Shown here in pieces: positions 32,272-44,200 of a stretch of DNA of 64,000 nucleotides. This DNA is from Siphonodentalium dalli (Eukaryota; Mollusca; Scaphopoda; Gadilida; Siphonodentaliidae). Position 1 is the stretch's first letter, and the number at the start of each line of letters is the position of its first letter. Under the pieces are notes generated by a model that was given only the letters and a program-made list of their open reading frames with translations, was not told the DNA's origin and did no database searches. The stretch is taken from assembly GCA_032622095.1 (NCBI GenBank), contig CP136064.1, positions 145,469,954-145,533,953 on the forward strand, written 5' to 3'. Made by a program: the position numbers and the translations under genes.

Positions 32272-33276
32272 TGTCGCCCGCTGTCGAGGGAGACATTGAG
32301 ATTTGTCACCCGCTCGAGAACGGAATGTCTCCCGAGGAGCGCAGCTCCGAGGGAGACATTCCGTTCTCGAGCGGGTGACAAATCTCAATGTCTCCCGAGA
32401 AGAACGGCAACAACTGTTTTGTTATCCGATTACTACAGAAAAAAATCTTTGCCATCAACACGCACGATGTTGCACTGAGTCACGAGTCCTTTCTTTCCAG
32501 ATTATGTATATTTTCAGTAACTTCGTATCGTCCTATATGATTTATGTTCTATAATCGATAGTCAAGCCGTTAAGCGTTTGATATTCACCGTCTATTTACG
32601 ATCATTTTGGTGGTTGAATCGTCAATATATCGATCCATGCAATGTAAACCAATAAGCCATATAGATATGTTATCTCCTTCTGCAATTTACATATTCAATG
32701 TCGTCTTGTGCACGGAATTTACTCGAGATGTTCACTTCAATGCGATCTTCCCCCGAAACCTATTGGGTAGTTGTCGATTTCATTAATGTACATTCATACA
32801 TGGCGATCCCCACACAAAATACTTCTATGATCACATTGCAGATATCGCGGAGAGGTCTGAAATGATGGATATGCGTACAGGACCATTCGCGACAAACGTA
32901 TGTATTACATTGTCCACCAGCAAGCATGTATAACCAACCAACCTCAACGGATCGACTCGTTGAATCTTGTACCATCATGTCGACATTATATATTTGAATC
33001 ACCGAATTGTTTCGATGTAAAAAGTACATAATAACGCTTGTCCGATAAAAGTATCAACTTAAAAGTTCGAATATTAGTGTTCACTAAATATATGCAAATT
33101 AGCAAACACCACAACTGGTGTTTTTTTTTTGCGAATCCGTGGGTTTATGACTCTAGTACGTCGTAGTGATGTGAAATAGCTGAGGTACTGCAGTGTGTGT
33201 GTGTGCTTTGATATATTATTGCAATATAACATCAGGCGGGCGACAAAAACATTGTATCCCGGCTCAGCGGGCGACA
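32272..33276. mobile_element. 1-kb TIR element inside R1
   Basis: TGTCGCCCGCTG at the left faces CAGCGGGCGACA at the right, with looser pairing for about 40 bp inward (for example TTTGTCACCCGCT against GGCGGGCGACAAA). A large perfect palindrome lies at the left end. No protein recognised. Confidence 0.58.
32288..32396. repeat. 109-bp palindrome with two perfect 46-bp arms
   Basis: The left arm 32288-32333 starts GGGAGACATTGAGATTTGTC; the right arm 32351-32396 is its exact reverse complement and ends GACAAATCTCAATGTCTCCC. The 17-bp centre GAGGAGCGCAGCTCCGA is itself partly self-complementary. It can extrude as a cruciform or be transcribed as a long hairpin. Confidence 0.95.
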
Positions 33277-33990
33277 GTGTGATTTGTCGCCCGGCACGTG
33301 ACATGACATGGGCCAATCAGATATGTGTAAAATAAGGAGGAGGGTAACTGTTTGCGATCTTTTAGAAACATCAGAAAATAGTGTTCTGCATATGTGCAAA
33401 AATAGACATTTAAAAAAAAAATATTGACTTTTTGAAAACCACCTTTATGGCAGTTCCCAAACAAAAAATACCCCTGATACAAGAGTAGTTACATTTACTT
33501 GAAAGCATGATCCAAGCTCACGACCAGTGCATTTTAGCTGATATTAATGTCAAGTTTAGAGAGAGGTAATCGATAATATTTTTAATGTATGCTATTACGA
33601 TAGTTACAATTAACCACGATACATCAGATATGGCAGTATTCAACGCATGTATACAGCGCAGATTACCCAATAGTATTTATCAACCACAACTTGGAAGCGA
33701 ATGCAGGCAATCACTGGAGTAATACTTACCATTTAGAATATTTTGGTTCGCCATGTTGATGGCCATTTTGAGCTAAAGTGAACAGTTTGGTTCTATTGAG
33801 ATGAAATTCTCCAGTAGTTACTAACAGCACAAACTGATGAGAAAAGCCTTTTCTTTTGTACAAATTATATAGAATATAAACTCCTAACATCAAACTGAAG
33901 TATTCAAAATTCAAGATTGTTGGTTGTTGTCGAAAGGGGAGTATTTTACTGAAATTAACCATTTTATTATTGACTCTATGTGCGAAATCC

Positions 33991-34140
33991 GATAGGATAG
34001 GATAGGATATTTTATTTCAATATACATATATAAATTAATACATAATACATTTGACAAATATTGTAATGTATATTCGAGGGGGTGGCATAGTCAGGCTAGA
34101 CTGTCTTACTGTCACCCCCGATTGACATGTGTACTATACA
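33991..34140 (-). mobile_element. 3' end of a truncated LINE with a (TATCC)n tail
   Basis: On the minus strand there is a GGGGGTGACAG...CACCCCC stem-loop region, then AATAAAATA, then a TATCCTATCCTATC tail (33991-34009 on +). This matches the architecture of the LINE 3' end at 10383-10505: stem-loop, polyadenylation-like signal, short microsatellite. Only about 150 bp of the element remain. Confidence 0.5.
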
Positions 34141-34775
34141 AAGAAGCTTGTCGATTTCATCATGTTCATTTCATTCATTAAATGTCATCATGTCGATTTC
34201 AACGAAACTCGACGAACAACGTCATCATGTAGCTTTCATCGTCGCCCCAATTCACAATAACATGAATGTATCTTCTGCTTGTTCATAAGTATGCGTTCCT
34301 TGTAGATATCTGAGGATTATCAGATTCACGTATGTACTATGTAATATTAGGATAATTTAAAAGCGATATAATAACGTTTGCATGCATCACGAATTTCAAT
34401 TTCGATTCCAGTACCCTGCCAGAGTGATTGATATTTTTCCTTCCATTGCACGCGCGATTTATATTTTAGGCCACTCCAATGCAAATAATTGACAGTCCTT
34501 AATATGTCATAATTATGTTCTCAATAAAATGTAAACCGCAGCTACGAATGAACTTCACTGTGCATAATTCCGATCGTATCTCCCCTCATGTTGGAACTCC
34601 GGCAATTGAAAGACACATACTTTTATTTTCGATTACGACATTAATGTTTTAAGTCCACCGATCTACTGTGCGACAAAAGTGCTCTCAAAATTCAAAACAC
34701 CAGTGTCGTATTAGATACTAATTGGTGACGTCACAAAATCAGGTATATACGACCCAAAGCGCCCGGCTTTGGTTC
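34141..34775. other. Unassigned intergenic DNA
   Basis: No gene seen. A locally repeated TCATCATGT phrase lies at about 34155-34230. Confidence 0.4.
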
Positions 34776-35209
34776 GTTATTATATAGTTTTGGAACTTCT
34801 GTATGTATGTATGTATGTATGTGTCTGTATGTGTGTTATAGACTCGAAAACTGCTCGACCGATCCGACTTCAATTTAGGATATAGGCCTACTTTGATCCG
34901 GGGAACAATATGGGCGGGTCAATTTCACGTGAGACATTGTCTTTGACCTTGACATCGCCCATATATTTGCGACCGCGTCCTTGACCTTGACCTTGACCTC
35001 GCTCATATACGCTCATATAGGAATGTTTCTGGACCTCGATCGATACGACTCAAATTTGGTATGTAGGCCTACTTTGATCCCGGAAACAATATGGGCGGGT
35101 CCAATTTCACGTGCGACCGTGTCCTTGACCTTGGCCTCGCTCATATAGGAATGTTTCTGGCATAAGAAAATCCCTAAATAGCCCTGATGAAGTCGGGCAC
35201 ATCAGCTAG
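34776..35209 (+). mobile_element. Helitron-like element, family D copy 1
   Basis: The left end is decayed (TTATTATATAGTTTTGGAAC), with a (GTAT)n tract. Two units of GACTCAAATTTGGTATGTAG / CTCGCTCATATA type are rich in CCTTGACCTTGACC. The 3' end is a CCTGATGAAGTCGGG hairpin remnant and CACATCAGCTAG|T. Confidence 0.64.
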
Positions 35210-35222
35210 TATATCTATCTAT

Positions 35223-36316
35223 CTATACTATATATTTTGAGACTTCGTATATATGTGTGTGTGTGTGTGTGTACTTCATAGAATCCAAAACGCGTGTACA
35301 GATTGAGATCAAATTTCGTATGTAAGTGTAAAATCCCACCGACACCGCCGTAGTCGTGTTTTCGAGAAGCTCTGATCACCCTTTATCCACTCCCAAATCA
35401 CAGCAAAGGCACGGCGGGGGTTAATCAAGTGATTATTGAATGAGCGTTTGTTTTTGACGCATCTCTATAAAGAGCGTCTGTTTCCCATTCAACGTTATTC
35501 GCATCTGCAGCGTTATACGGGAACGCAAACGTTATCGCTCGAAATTTATTCCCTGCGAGCACGGATGGCGCGCTTTGTTTTTACAGTATATACCTTTGGT
35601 ATATACCGAAATCATCCCAGATAATCACGAATATAGCATCAGATTTCTCCCCAGATATACCGTTATAAAGCTACTGGAATCTGCCAATCTACGGGAAATT
35701 CCAGGGAATGCCGATTGAGCTCAAACTTGCTACCTACGGGAAGTGTCATATATATGAGTGCGTCCTTTATAGACTCTAACCGATTGAGCTCAAACTTGCT
35801 AAATAAGAAAATAGCCCCAAGCCGTAAATATCAACAACAACGATATTACTAAATACACGGTTTGTTTTCAATTCAATGCAATGTTATCGCAGAGAGATTT
35901 CACGACGGGAAGCGTTTGTTTTCAATGCAATGCAATGTTATCGCTCGAAATATTATGCAGAGAGATTTCATGACATTAGGACGGGTACGGGCAGGTTAAA
36001 AAAAAGAAGAAAAAAAGAATGCGTTGTCTGTCGTTCCTAGGAAGGGGGGGGGGGGATTTCATAGGGTAAATTTTTCCGCCAGAAACAAAAAATATCAAAA
36101 TCACCGCAAACGCCACTTCGGGGGTTAAACCAAAAACTAATAAAAAAAAAATTATTATAAAATCCGGTAAATTAAAAATGCACAATTAACTCATGTTATA
36201 AACAAAAAAATAATATTAACTCATTGAAAAAAAAAATTTAATTAAAAAATTAATTAAAAACATTCAAAATTGTCATGTTTCTGACGAACGCCGCCAGTGG
36301 CGGGCTAACCTGCTAG
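35223..36316 (+). mobile_element. Helitron-like element, family B copy 13
   Basis: It follows a short TATC repeat after D copy 1. It carries a GTATATACC-TTT-GGTATATAC hairpin at about 35586-35606, two AGAGAGATTTCA(C/T)GAC blocks, an 11-13-base G run at about 36046, A-rich DNA, then CCGCCAGTGGCGG and CTGCTAG. Confidence 0.65.
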
Positions 36317-37275
36317 TACTATATATTTTGAGACTTCGTATATATATATGTATGTATATACTTCATAGAATCCAAAACGCGTGTACTGATTGAGCTCAAA
36401 CTTCCTATGTAAGTGTCAAATCTCACCGACACGACCGTGGTCGCGGTTTAGAGAAGCTCAGAGCACCCGTTCTCCAATCTCAAATCACCGCAAAGGCACG
36501 GCGTGGGTTAATCAAGTGATTATTTAATGAGCGTTTGTTTTTGACGCATCTCTATAAAGAGCGTCTGTTTGCCATTCAACATTTTTATTTGCATCTGCAG
36601 AGAGATATACGGAACATACATTAAATTTAAAAAACATTTGTTTCTGACCAACCCTGCGAGCACGGATGGCGCGCTTTGTTTTTACAGTATATAGTTATAT
36701 ACCGAAATCATCCCAGATAATCACGAATATAGCATCAGATTTAATATTACTAAATACACGTTTTCGGCAATGTGAGAGTTTTCGGGGAGCCGTGATGCCA
36801 ACAACAACGACCCGAAGACCTGAATGCCAACAACAGATTCAATGCAATGTTATCTATTATGCAGAGAGATTTCACCACATTACGACGGGTACGGCAGACT
36901 CAAAATATTATGCAGACAGATTTCCCGACGGGAAGCGTTTGTTTTAAATTCAATGCAATGTTATCGTAGAGAGATTTCACGAAACAAAGAATGCGTTGTC
37001 TGTCGTTCCTAGGAAGGGGGGATTTCTACGGGTAAATTTTTCCGCCAAAAAAATTAATTAAAACAATTTACAATTTAATTAAAACAATTTAAAATTAAAA
37101 AAAATTAACAATAAAAAAACAATTCAGAAACAAAATATATTAAATTTAAAAAACATTAAATTCATATTCAAAAATAAAAAACAAAAATAAATAAAAACTA
37201 AATAATTACAAAAATGTCATGTTTCGGAAACAAAGCCATGGGACGAATGCCGCCAGTGGCGGGCTAACCTGCTAG
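36317..37275 (+). mobile_element. Helitron-like element, family B copy 14
   Basis: It starts TACTATATATTTTGAG, without the leading TC. It has the same modules as copy 13 in a shorter arrangement: the GTATATAC hairpin is reduced and the ATTATGCAGAGAGAT blocks lie at about 36855-36970. It ends CCGCCAGTGGCGG and CTGCTAG. Confidence 0.65.
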
Positions 37276-38336
37276 TCTATACTATATATTTTGAGACTTC
37301 GTATATATGTGTGTGTGTGTGTGTACTTCATAGAATCCAAAACGCGTGTAAAGATTGAGCTCAAACTTCCTATGTAAGTGTCAAATCCCACCGACACCGC
37401 CGTAGTCGCGGTTTAGTGAAGCTCAGAGCACCCGTTCTCCAATCTCAAATCACCGCAATGGCACGGCGGGGGTTAATCAAGTGATTATTTAATGAGCGTT
37501 TGTTTTTGACGCATCTCTATAAAGAGCGTCTGTTTCCCATTCAACGTTATTCGCATCTGCAGAGTTATACGGGAACGCAAACGTTATCGCTCGAAATTTA
37601 TTCCCTGCGAGCACGGATGGCGCGCTCTGTTTTTACAGTATATACCTTTGGTATATACCGAAATCATCCCAGATAATCACGAATATAGCATCAGATTTCT
37701 CCCCAGATATACCGTTATAAAGCTACTGGAATCTGCCAATCTACGGGAAATTCCAGGGAATGCCGATTGAGCTCAAACTTGCTACCTACGGGAAGTGTCA
37801 TATATATGAGTGTGTCCTTTATAGACTCTAACCGATTGAGCTCAAACTTGCTAAATAAGAAAATAGCCCCCAAGCCGTAAATATCAACAACAACGATATT
37901 ACTAAATACACGTTTTCGGCAATGTGAGAGTTTTCGGGGAGCCGTGATGCCAACAACAACGACCCGAAGACAGATTTCCCGACGGGAAGCGTTTGTTTTA
38001 AATTCAATGCAATGTTATCGTAGAGAGATTTCGCGAAACAAAGAATGCGTTGTCTGTCGTTCCTAGGAAGGGGGGGATTTCTACGGGTAAATCTTTCCGC
38101 CAGAAACAAAAAAATTAAATAAAACAATTTACAATTTAATTAAAACAATTTAAAATTAAAAAACATTAACAATAAAAAAACAATTCAGAAACAAAATATA
38201 TTAAATTTAAAAAACATTAAATTCATATTCAAAAATAAAAAACAAAAATAAATAAAAACAAAATAATTACAAAAATGTCATGTTTCTGAAACACAGCCAT
38301 GGGACGAATGCCGCCAGTGGCGGGCTAACCTGCTAG
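37276..38336 (+). mobile_element. Helitron-like element, family B copy 15
   Basis: A complete TCTATACTATATATTTTGAG to CTGCTAG element. It is nearly identical to the next copy, offset 1,047 bp, over almost its whole length. It contains the GTATATACC-TTT-GGTATATAC hairpin at about 37637. Confidence 0.68.
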
Positions 38337-39361
38337 TCTATACTATATATTTTGAGACTTCCGTATGTGTGTACTTCATAGAATCCAAAACGCGTGTAAA
38401 GATTGAGCTCAAACTTCCTATGTAAGTGTCAAATCCACCGACACGACCGTGGTCGCGGTTTAGTGAAGCTCAGAGCACCCGTTCTCCAATCTCAAATCAC
38501 CGCAAAGGCACGGCGGGGGTTAATCAAGTGATTATTTAATGAGCGTTTGTTTTTGACGCATCTCTATAAAGAGCGTCTGTTTCCCATTCAACGTTATTCG
38601 CATCTGCAGAGTTATACGGGAACGCAAACGTTATCGCTCGAAATTTATTCCCTGCGAGCACGGATGGCGCGCTTTGTTTTTACAGTATATACCTTCGGTA
38701 TATACCGAAATCATCCCACATAATCACGAATATAGCATCAGATTTCTCCCCAGATATACCGTTATAAAGCTACTGGAATCTGCCAATCTACGGGAAATTC
38801 CAGGGAATGCCGATTGAGCTCAAACTTGCTACCTACGGGAAGTGTCATATATATGAGTGTGTCCTTTATAGACTCTAACCGATTGAGCTCAAACTTGCTA
38901 AATAAGAAAATAGCCCCCAAGCCGTAAATATCAACAACAACGATATTACTAAATACACGTTTTCGGCAATGTGAGAGTTTTCGGGGAGCCGTGATGCCAA
39001 CAACAACGACCCGAAGACAGATTTCCCGACGGGAAGCGTTTGTTTTAAATTCAATGCAATGTTATCGTAGAGAGATTTCACGAAACAAAGAATGCGTTGT
39101 CTGTCGTTCCTAGGAAGGGGGGATTTCTACGGGTAAAAATTAATTAAAACAATTTACAATTTAATTAAAACAATTTAAAATTAAAAAAAATTAACAATAA
39201 AAAAACAATTCAGAAACAAAATATATTAAATTTTAAAAACATTAAATTCATATTCAAAAATAAAAAACAAAAATAAATAAAAACAAAATAATTACAAAAA
39301 TGTCATGTTTCTGAAACAAAGCCATGGGACGAATGCCGCCAGTGGCGGGCTAACCTGCTAG
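38337..39361 (+). mobile_element. Helitron-like element, family B copy 16
   Basis: The tandem twin of copy 15. Differences are small: a shorter GT tract at the 5' end, scattered single bases, and a short deletion before the A-rich part. It ends CTGCTAG|TCTCTTC. Confidence 0.68.
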
Positions 39362-39546
39362 TCTCTTCTATATATTTTGAGAACTCCTTGTATTCGAGAG
39401 ATAGTCCACACCCTCCGGACCTCAATGATATGATCGTGAATGAGTATTGATATACCCCACTAAACTTTGACAAACACCAGTAATGGTGTGTAGATCATTT
39501 ACATATCTCTCCTATATATTTTGATACAATCTATCTAATTTACATA
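39362..39546 (+). repeat. Two stacked Helitron 5'-end fragments
   Basis: TCTCTTCTATATATTTTGAG (39362) and TCTCCTATATATTTTGAT (about 39508) are 5' termini without matching bodies or 3' ends. They lie between B copy 16 and the next full unit. Confidence 0.5.
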
Positions 39547-40048
39547 TCTCTCTTATATATTTATGTTTGTGTGTGTGTTGTACTTCATACAAATCTACGA
39601 TTCTCGACCGATCGGGACGAAACTTGGTACGTGTGTGTAGTTTGACCAGGCGGTGGTCGTTGTCGTATTGGCGAGCCCGTGCGACGCCCGTGCAGCGCAT
39701 GCGCAGACGAGATCTCGCAAACGGGTGGAGCTATCGACTTGAAATTTGCTATGTGAATGTATCTTGCGCCGGGTACAAATTTTATCGGGTCGCCGAGCCC
39801 GTGCGACGCCCGTGCAGCGCATGCGCAGACGAGATCTCGGAAACGGGTGGAGCTATCGACTTGAAATTTGGCATGTGAATGTATCTTGCGCCGGGTACAA
39901 ATTTTCATGCGCAGACCAGATCTCGGAAACTGGTGGAGCTACCGGGTACAAATTTTTCTTATTGAAACGCGTGGAGCTAAAAATTAAAAAAATATATATT
40001 AAAATGTCATGTTTCGGACAAGCCGCCGGTGGCGGGCTAACCTGCTAG
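39547..40048 (+). mobile_element. Mosaic Helitron-like element: family A body, family B 3' end
   Basis: It starts TCTCTCTTATATATTTATG and has the family A leader (CGACCGATCGGGACGAAACT) and two to three ~122-bp units with GCGCATGCGC. After about 39985 it switches to family B A-rich DNA (AAATGTCATGTTTCGGAC), the CCGCCGGTGGCGG hairpin and CTGCTAG. Confidence 0.62.
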
Positions 40049-40909
40049 TACTATATATTTTGAGACTTCGTATATATGTGTGTATGTGTGTGTGTGTGTA
40101 CTTCATAGAATCCAAAACGCGTGTACAGATTGAGATCAAATTTCGTATGTAAGTGTAAAATCACACCGACACCGCCGTAGTCGTGTTTTCGAGAAGGTCT
40201 GAGCACCCTTTATCCATTCCCAAATCACCGCAAAGGCACTTCGGGGGGTTAAGGCAGCAACGCTCTTTATCTATACCTTATACGGAGGTTTTAACAATTA
40301 ACGCTCTTTATTGCAATGGACGTGGCTAAACGACACCCCATGCGTCCGATGCGGATTCCAATGGACGTGGCTAAACGACTGACCCCATGCGTCCGAAATA
40401 CGGATGCGGACGAAATGCAACTAAAAAGGCAGAATTGATCTAAGAGCTCGAAATATTATGCAGAGGGATTTCACGACGGGATTAATTGACTGTCCGCTCT
40501 GAAGTTTAGGACGGGGAGGACGGGTACCATGAATTAACTCATTGAAAAACAAAGAATGCGTTATCTCGCAAACGGGTGGAGCTATGTGAAATTGTGAATG
40601 TATCTTGCCCCGGATACAAATTTTATCGGGTCGCCGAGTCCGTGCGACGCCAGCTTCGCGCATGCGCAGACGAGATCTCGGAAACCGGTGGAGCTATCGA
40701 CTTGAAATTTGGTATGTGAATGTATCTTGCCCCGGGTACGAATTTTATCGGGTCGCCGAGCCCTTGCGACGCAAGCTTCGCGCATGCGCAGACCAGATCT
40801 CGGAAACGGGTGGAGCTATCGACTTGAAATTTTGTTAAATTAAAAAAATGTCATGTTTCTGAAACAAAGCCATGAGACGAATGCCGCCAGTGGCGGGATA
40901 ACCTGCTAG
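40049..40909 (+). mobile_element. Mosaic Helitron-like element: B - A - B
   Basis: It has a family B 5' part (TACTATATATTTTGAG, AACGCGTGTACAGATTGAG), then two family A units (about 40565-40830). It returns to family B at ATGTCATGTTTCTGAAAC and ends CCGCCAGTGGCGGGAT and CTGCTAG. A small direct repeat, CAATGGACGTGGCTAAACGA, occurs at about 40314 and 40361. Confidence 0.62.
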
Positions 40910-41232
40910 TACTATATATTTTGAGACATCGTATATATATATATATGTACTTCATAGAATCGAAAACGGTTCGCTCGATTGAGTTCAAACTTCCCATCTA
41001 AATGTAAAAACCCACGGGAATCGTCGTCGCGGCGTTTTGGAGAAGCTCAGAGCACGCGTTCTCCACTCCCAAAATCACCGCAAAGGCACGGCGGGGGTTA
41101 ATCGCGTTGATAGTTAAAGAGCGTTCCTATTGCATTGTAGTTGATAAAGAGCGTATATGCCTAATGTCATTCTTACGTCTGGGTCTCGGCGTGTGCGTGT
41201 AAGACTGTATGCAGACATGAGCGTGTTGTGTG
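40910..41232 (+). mobile_element. Helitron-like element, family B copy 18, 5' part only
   Basis: It begins TACTATATATTTTGAG and follows the B order up to CATGAGCGTGTTGTGTGA, then stops. B-type 3' sequence reappears at about 45036. The 3.8 kb between may have inserted here, with loss of ~300 bp of the element. Confidence 0.58.
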
Positions 41233-41287
41233 ACGACATTCCCAACACCTAGCAGGGACAAATATCTATTAGCCAACATCAAGGGTC

Positions 41288-44200
41288 CATTCTCACCAAA
41301 TCGGTGCTTTGAGGAACGAAAATCGAGAAAATTCAAAATCAACAGTATCGTTCAATATTGTTCGTTTATGCAAACAAGAGTTATGCTGAAACTAAATGTG
41401 TAATATTGGCATCATTGCTCTTTCGAGTACATTGCTATGGTACCTGGTAAGTATGGATGAAAAATCGTGTGTTTTCCCTATTGTAACATACGTTACCGGT
41501 GAACACACATCGGTTGGGGTGGTTTACATCGATATTGAACCATTTAATGGTATCACATTTCCCTCATAACAATTTTGTAAGATGGGCAGCAGCCAGAAAA
41601 TCAAAACATAATTAAGTGACACGCATACACGGTTACACATGGTTAGGATCAAAACGCTATACAAAGTAATAATTGCATACATTTTCTAATAATTACGTAG
41701 CCTATTTTATTTCTTCATAATTCGTTTCCTTTCATTTGATCATATGTATGATTTGTGCCAAATGTTTTCTTCCACGGTATATTAGAAGATTCATTCTTTC
41801 CAGTAACAATGAGAAATCGATTTATTCGCGGATTCTTCTTCCAAAATTAAGCTGCCGTCACACACATACCATGGTAACGTATGTTACGAACTGAAACATC
41901 ACTATAATACAATACAAGAAGCAAATAACATATTCAGTTTTATGGCCAACGTCGACAAATGCAGCATAAAAATGCATTTGTATTAAGATTAGCACTGTAT
42001 CATATCTATATAGGAAGTCCTGTATATATTGCTATCGAGAATGATTGCACTGGTATATTGAGTGCGAATTGAGTGCTACCCTATGCTGGACATGCATGCA
42101 TACAGTTACACGGCCTCATGTTTTAAACACGTGCATGGCTTACGTATACTGTCAAGTATAGTTATGCCTAGCGGAATAATGATGTGCTTGTCAATGATTA
42201 AAGTAACGTTTTCAATGGTTTCGTTTTCGGCGGTGGCTGTCGGGTTTCCAGGTACATGATATCTGCGGTGGGATATCACATCTCATATATATTTTGAAGA
42301 CCTCTGTCTGTCTGTCTGTATGTTTGTTTGTCTGTCATTTATACAAATCTACGATTCTCGACCGATCGGGATGAAACTTGGTACGTGTGTGTAGTTTGAC
42401 CAGGCGGTCGTCGTTGTCGTATTGGCGAGCCCGTGCGGCGCCCGCTTCGCGCATGCACAGACGAGATCTCGGAAACGGGTGGAGCTATCGACTTGAAATT
42501 TGCTATGTGAATGTATCTTGCCCCGGATACGAATTCTATCGGGTCGCCGAACCCGTGCAACGCCAGCTTCGCGCATGCGCAGACGAGATCTCGGAAACGG
42601 GTGGAGCTATCGACTTTAAATTTGGTATGTGAATGTATCTTGCCCCGGATACGAATTTTATCGGGTCGCCGAGCCCGTGCGACGCCAGCTTCGCGCATGC
42701 GCAGACCAGATCTCGGAAACGGGTGGAGCTATCGACTTGAAATTTGGTTTTTGAATAGCCCGGACAACGTCGGGCTCATCGGCTAGTTAGTTATATATAT
42801 GTAGAGAAGAATGGCGAGCAGACACTTTTGTTGTTGCCATATATCTACAGTAAGCAATTAGAAATCTAGACATCCGTCCATTTAGATGTTTGCGAATATT
42901 ATATACAGTATGCAAACCAAACATATTTCAGCTGATATTTTTAAAAATATTATACCAAACTTAAATGTCAAAACATATATTTTCGATTGAGTGAAGTCAC
43001 TGGTAACATATTGATGGTTACCACAAATGCCCATGGCCAATTTGCCCTTCCATGTATATTATTCCCAGCCTGGTGCCTTTACATGTATGCATCTCCAAAT
43101 TATATATGCCCGTTAACTTCGATCATGACATGAGTCATGCATATAATTTCAGTTAGTGCCAGGGAGTGGTCCGTGTATTTACTGCAGACATATATAATTA
43201 TCGGCTTTAAATTATCAGAACCGTTATATATTGAAGACAGTTATATAGGGGGTAATAGTCATAATAATGGAAGTCATAGTTATAGTTGAACAAGGGTGAT
43301 TACTCAGATCACATGGTCACCTGGCGCATTCTCAGTGGAGTTTAAAATGCAACATAATTATGGAATATATTGTTTAACTTTAATCGCACGTCCCCCGAAA
43401 ACCTTTATTGGTTAGGAACCTGCTATTTTGCTTTGCAGACATTACAAAACAGCCAATATATCCCATTCGTATTTTCCAGTAAGATCGGCTCAATAAGTTC
43501 ACGAAAATGTAATGATCCCTACACATCGCGATAATCAATGGGGATATTTTCAAAGAATCACGTGTATCGCACACGATTCATCATAACCTCATTAATTATC
43601 ATACTAGCACACAGTTACCCACATATTTGGATCACCGGTGTTCTAAACTCGCGTTATTATTGCCATACAGTGAGATATGTTGGTTTTTTAAAAAATAAAT
43701 ATTTTAACCGGTAACGTATTTTACAATAACATACGTTACATCCACATATGTAGCAGAGGCTAACACCAGTTACACACTGTTTTAGAACGAAATTTTGATA
43801 TTTTTCCGATCAGATAGAAGGCAGCCATCTATAACAAATAACTAATCTCACTCGACCTCAGTGAGATATTCAAAACATATGGTAACGTATGTTACAGGCT
43901 TAAAACAAACCATCATATTCGGTGACATTCAGACGTTCCAGTGCATCCCCGCTTATGCATTTCAAGAAACTCATATATCGTTCGTATAAAGTCGATGGAC
44001 AGCTAACAATTAGTGCGTTTTATGCATGATATAAACCAAATAGTATTCGTGTGGAATCATTTTTATATTCGGTAACGTATGTTACACGGATCTGGCGACA
44101 GCTGCTTCTGTTGCTATATTTTTCTTGGTCATGATCGCAAATGGTCTTAATGACGTACAACGAAGACAACAAACACTCGCTCAGCTCCAACGGGAATACT

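Larger units (their letters stand above)
31970..33960 (-). repeat. Repeat R1, third copy, split by a TIR element
   Basis: The parts 31970-32271 and about 33290-33960 line up with the arms at 58736-59420 and 61600-62415. Shared landmarks are CCATACTGCAT, GTCTAATAAC-AAGT-AGT, TTACTTGAAA and GCCATTTTGAGC. It is more diverged than the other two copies. The 1-kb element at 32272-33276 sits where R1 would be continuous. Confidence 0.6.

Noticed and set aside
42062-42259. A 65-codon frame near a possible promoter
   Set aside because: It lies inside the TIR element next to a Helitron insertion and has no motif or supporting context.
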